From NCBI GenBank assembly GCA_930367215.1, contig OV884056.1, forward strand, positions 232,243,127-232,307,126: 64,000 nt of DNA, given 5' to 3'. This DNA is from Pollenia angustigena (lineage: Eukaryota; Arthropoda; Insecta; Diptera; Polleniidae). The notes below the pieces were generated by a model. It saw only the letters and a program-made list of their open reading frames with translations, ran no database searches and was not told where the DNA came from. Below, piece after piece: positions 55,682 through 64,000 of the stretch (position 1 is the first letter of the stretch; each line of letters starts with the position of its first letter). Made by a program: the position numbers and the translations under genes.

Positions 55682-56540
55682 TTGCCCGCCCCCTAGATTT
55701 TATCCTGGCTACGCCCATGTATTCGTGTCCTGTCATCGGGAATATGTATGCCTGCAAAGTTTCATCCATTTGCATTGACCAAAAGGCGGTCAAAAAAGCA
55801 TTTTACAAAAAAAAAATTTTGCCCCCCCCCCTAGATTTTATCCTGGCCACGCCCATGTATTCGTGCATTGTCATCGGGAATATGTATGCCTGCAAAGTTT
55901 CATCCATTTGCATTGAGTATAAGGCGGTTAAATTAACGTTACAAGATTTGATTTTCCGAAGTGAAGCTAAAGAAAAGGTTTTAAAAATTAAGTTTAGTTA
56001 TGGGTAAAAATAGATGCGGTCGTGGGTTTTTGCTCATATCTTATCCATTTGTGGGCAGATTTAGTTGTTGTTGGTGTTTTGTTTAAGCTTTGTTATTATT
56101 ACGGTTAAGACTTTTGAGTTATTATAATTCCTATTCGCTTAACAGTTTTATTTGAATAATATTTTTAGCTATTCTAAAATCTTTGGACGACCGGCTTAGG
56201 CAACCAGTGAAATGCGCATAGGAAAAGCTTATCCCACTAACAATAAATTTCAGCTTATCAATGGTAAGAATTGGGAATTAAGCACATTAAAACGAAATCT
56301 TATTATTGAGATTTAGTTGAATTTCAACGGAAAACTGCTTCAGGCTACATGCAATATAAAATTATAACAATCATTTCCGGGGTCCTTGGAAAAAAAATTT
56401 CAACATACACATGGACAGACAAACCTACAGACGGATAGGCGGACATAATTAAATCAATCCACTCCTCATAAGGCTCTATAATTTATATACTTTATAGGAT
56501 ATAAAAACGAACTTTATATATTTCAAGCTGTGGTGAATGG
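55682..56540 (-). mobile_element. mini-me-like repeat with an internal 143 bp tandem duplication
   Basis: CCCCTAGATTTTATCCTGGC, ACGCCCATGTATTCGTG and ATCGGGAATATGTATGCCTG occur twice (starting about 55689 and 55832). The right part has CATGGACAGACAAACC, CAGACGGATAGGCGGACATA, CTCCTCATAAGG and TATATACTTTATAGG, the complement of the GTCY/TA core. The copy is split by a ribozyme-family insertion at 56068-56308. Confidence 0.55.
56068..56308 (+). mobile_element. 241 bp hammerhead-family insertion with 11 bp duplication
   Basis: AGATTTAGTTG lies directly before (56057-56067) and after (56309-56319), a perfect 11 bp duplication inside a mini-me-like repeat. The insert matches the extended right-hand unit at about 25940-26190 from TTGTTGGTGTTTTG through AACAGTTTTATTTG, CAACCAGTGAAATGCGCATA and GGAATTAAGCAC. 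Its ribozyme core is broken: where other copies have CTGATGA, this reads TGGACGA. It defines the unit length and shows that the unit moves on its own. Confidence 0.75.
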
Positions 56541-56967
56541 TTAAATTATATGTAACAGTTCATACACGATAACTTTCAATCAAGACGAGTATTTTCACTG
56601 TGTATATATACATACATTCGAACTTCTCCATAGAGGACTACTATACAATGACGCTCGCCATATAATGGTCGAAGTTAAAAAATAAGTATAATTTCATCTC
56701 CTTATAATGAATTTCCATACCGTTAAGTTTTCTTCAGAATTACGGAATTTTTGAAATATAAATTTGACTCATACATTTTTGAGTTAATAAAAATATTAAA
56801 CACTTAACGCAAAAGTCTGCAAAATGTTAAATCGATAGCCGCCGCATGTGGAAGTATTATCGTAACTAAAACACTAGTTCTTATAAACAAAGTGGAAACA
56901 ATTAAAGTTTTGCACAATGAGGGGATTTTTTGGTCCAAAGCAGATTCATTATAGGGAAATTCGACTA
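56541..56967. other. non-coding stretch
   Basis: No gene or element end recognised. Confidence 0.4.
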
Positions 56968-57327
56968 TATATGAACATTAGGGTGACCGTTATTTTTTTT
57001 TCGTATTTTCACTTAGAATGATTCCAAATTAGAAAAAAATATATATATAAAATTTTAGATCGTTTGCATAGTTATTAGCCGTGCCTTGAGCCCACAAAAT
57101 TTGCTAAAATGCTATTTTTCTCAATATGGCTCGCTTTAATTGTTGATAACTTCCGTAATATTTATTTTAGAGAAAAACCTTATTTACAAATATTCTAGGG
57201 CTATATTTTATGAACAATGTTGCTCTGTATTAGTTTTCTTTAACATGAATATTTAATCCAGAAAAAACCAAATTAAAAAAAAACATCGAAATTTTCACAT
57301 ATCTTCGCATTCTTTGCCTGGTGATTA

Positions 57328-57837
57328 CACTACGTGACAAATTTTCAACAAAGTCGTGACCAAATGATTCTGACAGGTAATATTTATGTAAAACTTTCCC
57401 CTGAATCCGAATATGAAGTGAGAGATATTGTGAGAGTGAGTGAGATATTCCAAAATAACCGTTATTTGTGTTTTTAAAAAATATGATGTGACTGAAATGC
57501 AAATATCTTCAACAATTTTGAACGGACTATATATTTCTTTCTTTTTATTGAGAGGATATAAAATTTATTAAATAACCATGGGTCGTTTGAAGAGATGAGT
57601 CACTAAATGGCAGAGTTATAGTGGACAAAACTTCAAACTTCATTATAAATTTTATGATTTTGTTCAGTTTTGCTCTTTTCACATCATCTTTTTTAAAAAC
57701 ACAAATAACGGTTATTTTGGATTATCTCAAAAACTGACAATTCTGACTTCATATTCGGATTCAGGGGAAAGTTTTACATAAATATTAGCTGTCAGAATCA
57801 TTTGGTCACGACTTTGTTGAAAATTTGTCACGTAGTG
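57328..57837. mobile_element. 510 bp CACTA-like foldback at the centre of the outer palindrome
   Basis: CACTACGTGACAAATTTTCA at the left is mirrored at the right. The arms carry TGACCAAATGATTCTGACAG, ATCCGAATATGAAGT and CAAAATAACCGTTATTTG, as does the 1.44 kb sister at 7657-9097. Flanks are GGTGATTA and TAATCACC, so the outer palindrome resumes at once and a duplication cannot be told from symmetry. Confidence 0.65.
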
Positions 57838-58035
57838 TAATCACCAGGCAAAGAATGCGATATGTGAAGATATGTGAAAATTTCGGTGTTTTTTTTTAAT
57901 TTGGTTTTTCTGGATAAAATATTCATGTTAATGAAAACTAATACAGAGCAACATTGTTGATAAGATATAGCCCTAGAATATTTGTGAATAAGGTTTTTCT
58001 CTAAAATAAATATTACGGAAGTGATTAACAATTAA

Positions 58036-59431
58036 CCTTCATAAGGTCTTCGGGTCAAATTTGACCCATTTTGAAATAAAAGTTAAATTTTTGTTAAGAG
58101 TGAGTGATTTATATTTTTTATATTCTATGACTTTTATTTATTTTTAAATGCCAACACCTACTTAAGGTTTTCAGATAAAAATAGTGACGAAAAAAATATT
58201 TATAAAATTTTTTACACTTAAGGTCTTTGGTTCATATTTGATCTGTAGCAAAATTCTTGAATTTTCGTTAGAAATACATGTGTATTTGGTAATGATTGAG
58301 CTGAAGTGGCAACACCAAATTTCGCATTTATTGATTCTCTAGTTAGCTGAATTGTATAGATCAAATGGAGGGTACAAAGATGAACCGAACCAAGTCATAA
58401 AATAAAATTCATATAAGTATTTCAAAACTGGTGTGAAATTCTTCGCAATGTTTAACTCTATCGAGTTCTGTAACGGACTAAATCAAAAAGTTTTTCGTTC
58501 TAAAGGTAACGGTAATAAACCCATGTCAATGGCTCCAGAAATTAATGGAATTTCACTTACTCAAACTCAAAATATTATCGAATTTTCATTTTTGACTTGG
58601 TTCGCTTCAGCTCTGAGCCCTCCAAATAATGAAAGTACAGACCGTTTGTGGGACGTTGTGAAAGGAAAACCTATTTTTAGAGCAATCTTGCCGTTAAACA
58701 GATTCAAAAACAGTGCAAGGGTACTCAGATTTGACAACTCGCAGTGACCGCCAAATTTTAGAGAAGTTTGCGACGATACGTGAGCTATGAATTCTATGGG
58801 TTGATAAGTTAGCCCAGGAATATACATATACAGGCAAATAAATAGGACATTTGCCTGAAATATACAAATGTATGCATGTAGTTCTTAATTTGACAGTTGG
58901 TTTGAAATGTCACAGTAAGACTGCAGACAATTGTTTTGCACGGTATTAATTGGGACAAAAGTTGCTAGAGAATCAAATTACTTTCGTAGGAACCATGGTA
59001 GAATAAGAAAAAGGTATAGTCATTAGAAATTTTGTTCTCAATTTCAAAACCCATATAACGTCAAACAAAAGAACATATATTTCTCGACATAAACATAACC
59101 CAAAGCCTAATTTTCACGAAAAATTGCAAAAAAGTGCATGCAGTAGCTGAACAGGAACAGCACTCGTCATCTTCAACCAAAACCTAGGATAAAATATGTT
59201 TACCAGTCAAAAATAAGTCGTTGCCAATTATGTCACAAAACAGATACAACCACTTTATGTTAAATGTACTTTTGCAATAAATGTTAACAAATATGTAATA
59301 CAAGAAATAAAATATCAAGTTTTAAAAAATACTTAATTGCAAAAAAGTGAGTTTTTATATAAAATTTTCTCTTTGGGTCATATTTGACCCGAAGACTGTT
59401 AACGTCAGCAAATTTGAAGACCTTATGAAGG
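58036..59431 (+). mobile_element. third piggyBac-like element, TTAA duplication, defective
   Basis: CCTTCATAAGGTCTTC at the left matches the complement of the right end over 16 bp; TTAA flanks both sides (58032-58035, 59432-59435). Next to each tip is GGGTCAAATTTGACCC or a one-base variant, a perfect palindrome. Length 1,396 bp, about half of an intact element. It is inserted in the right arm of the outer foldback at a TTAA that is also present, single, in the left arm. Confidence 0.85.
58433..58747 (+). pseudogene. piggyBac-like transposase fragment
   Basis: The 104-codon frame ends DRLWDVVKGKPIFRAILPLN RFKNSARVLRFDNSQ when read in two pieces: KGKPIFRAILPLNRFK and ARVLRFDNSQ, the block W...G.P.FRA.MS.NRF....+.LRFDD of DDE_Tnp_1_7. 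Downstream, out of frame, GTMVE.EKGI (about 58990) and RCQLCHKTDTTTLC, YFCNKC (about 59215-59290) recall the GT.RKNKR and C-terminal Cys motifs. The acidic catalytic core is deleted. Confidence 0.75.
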
Positions 59432-60202
59432 TTAAAGCGACCCATAGTGAGAAAAATAGCCTTTTAGCAAACTTTGTGGGCTCAAGGCACGACTAATAAC
59501 TATGCAATCTAAAATTTTTTATATATAGAGCAATTCCATATGAAAGCGGTCACCTTTTGGACGACCCCTCTCCGATTTTAAAATAAATAGTCTCAATCGA
59601 TTGCCCAGCAAAAAATAATGTACCTACATATTTTTTTTTTTTTTTTTATAGTGACTGGTTTAGTGGTGGTGTACACCACTGTCATGTGACAAAATTGAAG
59701 AATTCTTCATAAGGGACCTCATTGAAAGAAAAAACTACTAAAGCGATCGCAACGAGTGATAGCTCGTTGGAAAGGTATTGAATCAGGCTTTAATTGAAAA
59801 ATAAAATTTTGTAAATTTTTCTTAGAAATTTACCTTTAAATTTTCCCAAGAAAATTAAATTTTCCGATTTTCCACAGAAGCTCCTAAATTTTCCGGCTAA
59901 TTTTTTTTTTTTTTTTGGATTCCGCATAATTTTAGCTTTAAGAATCAGCAATAAAAAAATGGGCCCCGACTCCTTGTTTGGACAGGAGAAGAGCATTTAA
60001 GAGACCACCTTGTTAAAAATACATTTTAATAATTATTTTACAGTTAAAGATACATTTATGAAGAAAAAATCAATTTTTTTTTTAAGAGCCCCAAGTTGAG
60101 TGTGTAGTGAATATGGTCTGCCTGCCTTCACAAGATCGGCCATAAATCCATGGATAATAGCAGCAGTGGCATGTAATGGCACACCAAACCCGACTGAGGC
60201 TA

Positions 60203-60366
60203 CAGGTCATAAAATGTTTTGTAAATTTTATAAATTACCAGGTAATAAATATTTCGCCTAAAATGACACGTGCAGAAACAAGTCATAAAACACGGATTTT
60301 CCATAAATATGGCGAAATATTTATTACCTGTTAATTTAAAAAATTTGCAAAACATTTTATGACCTG
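60203..60366. repeat. 164 bp near-perfect palindrome upstream of the transposase promoter
   Basis: CAGGTCATAAAATGTTTTG at 60203 is mirrored at the right, and GGTAATAAATATTTCGCC by GGCGAAATATTTATTACC near 60306-60323. A third half-site AAAACATTTTATGACCAG is at 60407-60424. It is either a small MITE inside the 3.5 kb transposon or part of its regulatory region. Confidence 0.6.
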
Positions 60367-60501
60367 TGGTCGGCTTATTGGCAGTAACCAATTAAGTTCC
60401 TCTTTAAAAAACATTTTATGACCAGTAGTTCACGCAAATTTTCCTATTAAAGAAAAGCAAATATCGCTTATTTTTTTACCTATTTTTTACCAAAAAATAA
60501 A

Positions 60502-60540
60502 TATAAATACTTCACACACTCTGAGTCAAATTTCAGTTGA
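60502..60540 (+). promoter_or_regulatory. TATA box and initiator of the transposase gene
   Basis: TATAAATA at 60502-60509 lies 33 bases before the A of TCAGTT (60533-60538), an arthropod initiator (TCAKTY). The first in-frame Met of the transposase is at 60619, leaving an 84-base leader. The spacing and both motifs fit a focused pol II promoter. Predicted from sequence only. Confidence 0.65.
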
Positions 60541-60618
60541 ATACTAAACGTGAAAGTGTTAAAGTGTTTTTTTTTTTGTAAAGTAAAGAGTGAAGCTGTA
60601 AAGACAATTTAAAGTAAA

Positions 60619-61381
60619 ATGAATAAATTTTGCTGCAATCCGTTTAACAAGAGTGGACATCGTTCGAAAAAGATAAAAGTATTAAAATTAACTGGTGTTT
60701 CGAAGCGATACATGAATGAATTAAATATACAATACGGTGAAGAAGCAGAATTCATTTGCCCCAAGTGTAAAATCGATTTGTCTCAACAAGCAAATGCATT
60801 GAAACAAATGCAGCCACAATCCGAGAGTGAAATGACAAGTGAACAAAATGTTTCATCTGATAGTGAGGCAGACATTCCGATGGTCAATATGTCTTTGAGT
60901 CCTTTGAATGAGGCTATTACCACTTTAGGTGAAACGCCTATTAGAAAAAGAAAGTTGCGAAGTGAAACATACAGGAAAGAGAAAAAAGGCAAGGTTATGA
61001 GTGCAATCGCGACAATATTTGATGAAGGCTCTGATAACGAATGCAGTCAAGCAGATGACGTTGATGACTGCAAACAAATGATTGAGCAGTTGAAAAGAAA
61101 ATTCAATTTAGCGACCACTTTTCCGGAGAAATATCTCATTTTATCTGTGCTGCCTCAATCATGGTCTATACGCAAGATTTCTGAACAGTTTCAAGCATCT
61201 TTTTACATCGCGAGAAGAAGCAAAGAATTAGTTCGACAGAAGGGCATATTGGCGACTCCCACCAAGAAATTTGGCTCAAGGACCCTCAGCGAAGCAACGG
61301 TAAAATTGATTCAAGATTTTTACTGCAATGATGACAACAGCCGCGCCTGCCCAGGTACACGTGCTGGCATTAGACAGGCAC
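60619..61381 (+). pseudogene. transposase N-terminal part (zinc-binding and helix-turn-helix regions)
   Basis: Begins at Met 60619. Residues 5-55 have FCCNPFNKSGH and ICPKCKID, a CC...H...CxxC pattern that probably binds zinc. Residues 65-110 are Ser/Glu-rich; a basic stretch RKRKLRSETYRKEKKGK (about 109-125) is a likely nuclear signal. Residues 165-215 (LPQSWSIRKISEQFQASFYI) look like a helix-turn-helix. The reading after RACPGTRAGIRQ leaves the family pattern: about 61382 the family sequence continues in the next frame, with a deletion of several tens of residues at the joint. I recall similar proteins in arthropods and cnidarians as unnamed transposase-like families. Confidence 0.65.
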
Positions 61382-62503
61382 GGAACGCATTCAGTCTGCG
61401 TTTGCATGTTTCATCAAAACATCAAATAAATTTTCTTTCCATGCAAGAAATTGAAAGTATTTCACGGTGAAATTGAAACATATAGGGACCTCCTGTCGAA
61501 GTCGTTGTGCGCATACCCCACGGAAAATTGTCATCTGTCCAAATGCGACAATTGTCCGAAGATTGACGAGCTAGAGCAATATTTGGCGGAAAAGTTTGAA
61601 CAGCTGTTAATTCAGGTGGTGCATTTCAAACAGTGGATAATTAGCAGCGGCAGATGTTCCCTTGAGACCGTGGTAAAGCAGATTCCGGAATTCATCGAGG
61701 AATTCGGATTCAAGTTGAATGAACTGAAGGCGCACCATTTCATATCCGAGATGCAATCGAAATTTCTAAAGGAAAGTAAGGAGAAATTAGCCCAAAATGA
61801 ATTCATTGTGATAAGCGACTTTGCCGAGAATTACACTTTTCTCGTTCAGGATGAAATTCAGGCTTATCACTGGGCAAACGACCAGTGCACGGTGCATCCT
61901 TTTTGCATTTATTTCAAAAACGACGACAACGAACTACAGACCTTAAGCCTTGTTGTTGTCGCGGAGAGTTTAGCTCATAATTATGTGTCCGTTTATTTAT
62001 TTCAAATGAAACTGTTTGAATTCTTACGATCAAAATTCGATGCAATCGACAAAGTACCGTTTTTCTCAAACGGCGCGGCTTCTCAGTACAAGAATAAAAA
62101 AAATTTTTACAATCTTTGCATAATTGAAGAAGAACAAAACTGCAAGGTCGAGTGGCACTTTTTCGCGACGTCCCACGGTAAGGGCCCATGCGATGCGTTA
62201 GGGGGAACCCCAAAACGCATGGCGACTAAGGCAAGTTTGCAAAGGCCATATACTGACCAGATCTTAAATGTACAACATTTGTTTTCGTGGATTCAAAGCA
62301 AGGAAATCGCCATAAACACAGTTTTATGCACTCAAAAAGAACACGATGCCATGGAGCGACGAATTCAAAACAGATATAATAATGTCAAAACTATAAGTGG
62401 AACGCAAAAGTTTCATTGCTTCATACCAAATATTTCTGTTATGTCAATTAATGTAAAGCGGTACTCTTCGTCTGCCGACGTGCTAAATTTAAAGTTACTT
62501 TAA
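61382..62503 (+). pseudogene. transposase C-terminal part (DDE-like core), inactivated
   Basis: In this frame GTHSVCVCMFHQNIK (61382-61423) precedes an in-frame TAA, then the open frame continues; Met 61451 is internal, not a true start. Numbered from that Met: ETYRDLLSKSLC and CHLSKCDNCP (Cys cluster, 9-36), IVISDFAENYTFLVQDEIQA (D123), VPFFSNGAASQYKNKKNF (N207), WHFFATSHGKGPCDALGG (D248) and FHCFIPN near the end. Related proteins as I recall them have SDG at the second site, so the N at 207 would be loss of a catalytic Asp. Spacing D123-N207-D248 suits a DDE/D fold. The stop codon, deletion and lost Asp make the copy inactive. Confidence 0.65.
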
Positions 62504-62536
62504 TTTTATAATGATGCCAAGACAATTGAAATTTTT

Positions 62537-62542
62537 AATAAA
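62537..62542 (+). terminator. poly(A) signal of the transposase gene
   Basis: AATAAA lies 34 bases after the TAA stop at 62501-62503, followed by AT-rich sequence. Consistent with the gene's 3' end before the right TIR. Confidence 0.55.
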
Positions 62543-63170
62543 TATTGTAATTAAGTATAAGCAGCAAGATAAGAAAGATTTTTTCTTCATAAATGTATTT
62601 TTAACTGTAAAATAATTTTTAAAATGTATTTTTAACAAGGTGGTCTCTTAAATGCTCTTCTCCTGTCCAAACAAGGAGTCGGAGCCCATTTTTTTATTGC
62701 TGATTATTAAAGCTAAAATTATGAGGAATCCAAAAAAAAAAAATTAGCCGGAAAATTTAGGAGCTTCTGTGGAAAATCGGAAAATTTAATTTTCATGGGA
62801 AAATTTAAAGGTAAATTTCTAAGAAAAATTAGGAAAATTTTATTTTTCAATTAAAGCCTGATTCAATACCCTTATGAAGAATTCTTCAATTTTGTCACAT
62901 TACAGTGGTGTACACCACCACTAAACCAGTCACTATAAAAAAAAAAAAAATATGTAGGTACATTATTTTTTGCTGGGCAATCGATTGAGACTATTTATTT
63001 TAAAATCGGAGAGGGGTCGTCCAAAAATTTGCCAATTTTTTCCGTTTTCATATGGAATTGCTCATATATTTTTTTTTTTTAATTTGGAATCATTCTAAGC
63101 GGTTTGCCAAGTGAAAATACGAGAATAAAAATTGCCCATATAACTTGCGGTCACACTAATGTACATATAT

Positions 63171-63439
63171 TATGTATTATTTATAAATAGGAGAAGGTTT
63201 ATTTTTTGCAACGTTTATGTTTTAAGTGAAAACAAATTAATAAATCGGAAAATCTTCTTATTTTTAAAGTTTCTCTTTTTTTCTCAGATACCCTCTTTTG
63301 AAAATCCCTTTTTTGTGCCCCTTTTTGAAAATTTTGAACAGTAACGTTCACCATTATGCGCGATGTTTACTGCGAGTCATACCGTCAAGTTTTTTTTTTT
63401 TTCAACTGCAACCATGGAGAAAAACACAATTTAGCTGCT
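63171..63439. other. non-coding stretch
   Basis: TTTTGTGCCCCTTTTTGAAAA near 63312 echoes 55460-55485. No gene seen. Confidence 0.35.
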
Positions 63440-64000
63440 CGTTAAGATTTTGAAGCCCTTTTCGAAATTAAGCGTTCAAATGAAAATGCATTTCGTGCAC
63501 TAAGTGATTTTTTTGATCAGCATAATAGACCAAATGAGTAGCTAGAATTGTCCGCAAATTTAAGCATACCGGGTCTGAAGGAAATCTGAAAACACCTATG
63601 CAACCTCGGCCAGTTTGTTTTGCGTCACCGGACCGTTCTTCCTCGAAAATGAGGTCGGCCAAGTAGTTTCCGTAATGCGAGAAGATAATGTACTTCTTGT
63701 GGCCAGAAGTTGAGGATATGGACCTGGACGATATGTGGTTCCGACATGATGGTGCCACACAGCCAACGAAACAATGGTTCTTATGCTCGATAAATACAAT
63801 GGCCGTCTAATCTCACGTCGTGGCGATATTAATTGGCCGTCACGATCATGTGTGAAGAACAGTTCAAGAGCTCAAGAATGAGATAATTCTGCACATTTAC
63901 GACACCGAATGACAATTAAGTCACAGAGTCATTAAAAATAGGAATAATCGAATAGAAAAATGTCATCAAAGCCGTGGCGAGCATTTGTCAGATATTTTGT
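63440..64000 (+). pseudogene. mariner-like transposase remnant, cut by the window end
   Basis: The N-terminus reads FEALFEIKRSNENAFRALSD and FDQHNRPNE (about 63450-63540), the helix-turn-helix region; then HTGSEGNLKTP. A large deletion follows, and GPFFLENEVGQVVSV (about 63628-63670), WPEVEDMDLDDMWFRHDGAT (63700-63755) and GRLISRRGDINWPSRSC (63803-63855) come from the catalytic half. The last bases read HLSDIL, the C-terminal tail. Frames change several times. Same family as the relics at 20.1, 21.7 and 46.9 kb. Confidence 0.75.

Larger units (their letters stand above)
59528..63063 (+). mobile_element. 3.5 kb DNA transposon with about 500 bp TIRs
   Basis: The ends GAGCAATTCCATATGAAA are inverted copies. 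The left arm (59528-60073) and right arm (62577-63063) match nearly base for base (GACGACCCCTCTCCGATTTT, GGTGGTGTACACCACTG, TCCGGCTAATTTTTTTT, CTTGTTTGGACAGGAGAAG). The left arm has about 65 bp absent from the right (near 59700-59770). ATATA flanks each side, so a 4-5 bp AT-rich duplication is possible. It carries one broken transposase gene with promoter and poly(A) signal. Long TIRs and this protein type may point to Sola-like elements; I could not settle the superfamily. Confidence 0.8.
56968..63170. mobile_element. outer foldback element hosting three nested elements
   Basis: The left end ATGAACATTAGGGTGACCG is mirrored at the right by CGGTCACACTAATGTACAT. Left-arm phrases GAATGATTCCAAATTA, AGTTATTAGCCGTGCCTTGA and TTCCGTAATATTTATTTTAG all reappear inverted in the right arm, which is interrupted twice: by a piggyBac-like element at 58036-59431 (target TTAA) and by a 3.5 kb transposon at 59528-63063. 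A CACTA-like foldback sits exactly at the palindrome centre (57328-57837). Without the insertions the host would be roughly 0.7-0.8 kb. A lone end of the family is at about 30165. Confidence 0.65.

Noticed and set aside
61451..62503. Separate gene starting at Met 61451
   Set aside because: Family motif GTHSVCVC...HQN is readable in the same frame upstream of that Met, so it is the continuation of one broken transposase gene.

Overview
The window reads as non-coding, transposon-dense DNA from a dipteran fly, most likely a calyptrate (blowfly or house-fly relatives). This rests on the very high A+T content, the absence of any recognisable host exon, and many copies of short elements that end in TATACCCTTCACC / GGTGAAGGGTATA with a TTCGGCACAGCCGAA hairpin, which resemble the mini-me/DINE-1-type repeats of flies. 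The species assignment is inference. I see no rRNA, no convincing tRNA, no CRISPR array and no intact gene.

Layout. 0-7 kb: small inverted-repeat elements and one mini-me-like copy. 7.28-10.03 kb: a piggyBac element with intact CCCTAGAAAGATA ends and TTAA duplications, its transposase gutted and split by a foldback that begins CACTA. 10-14 kb: a mini-me-like copy, a 1.1 kb foldback and a decayed Ty3/gypsy pol fragment. 15-22 kb: MITEs, an RTE-like non-LTR fragment and mariner remnants. 25.6-26.2 kb: two head-to-head copies of a short repeat carrying a complete hammerhead-ribozyme-like core. 30.2-33.6 kb: a long but broken RTE-like retrotransposon whose endonuclease is interrupted by a 415 bp TA-flanked MITE. 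35.5-37 kb: a CR1/L2-like reverse transcriptase with a poly(A) tail. 38-43.3 kb: mini-me-like copies and a duplicated block. 43.3-50.4 kb: hAT, mariner and a second piggyBac-like relic. 51.7-56.5 kb: mini-me-like copies, one split by a hAT MITE with a clean 8 bp duplication and one split by a ribozyme repeat with an 11 bp duplication. 57-63.2 kb: a stack of nested elements, the innermost a 3.5 kb DNA transposon with TIRs of about 500 bp, a TATA/Inr promoter and a decayed transposase of a family I recognise only loosely. 63.4-64 kb: another mariner-like relic running off the window.

The genes do not work together as a system; the interest lies in element architecture and nesting. The two best leads are the hammerhead-bearing repeat (25.6-26.2, 21.6 and 56.1 kb), which looks like an animal retrozyme or Penelope-derived short retroelement, and the 3.5 kb transposon at 59.5-63.1 kb. 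Coordinates of element ends are by eye and may be off by a few bases; family names rest on motif recognition, not database searches.
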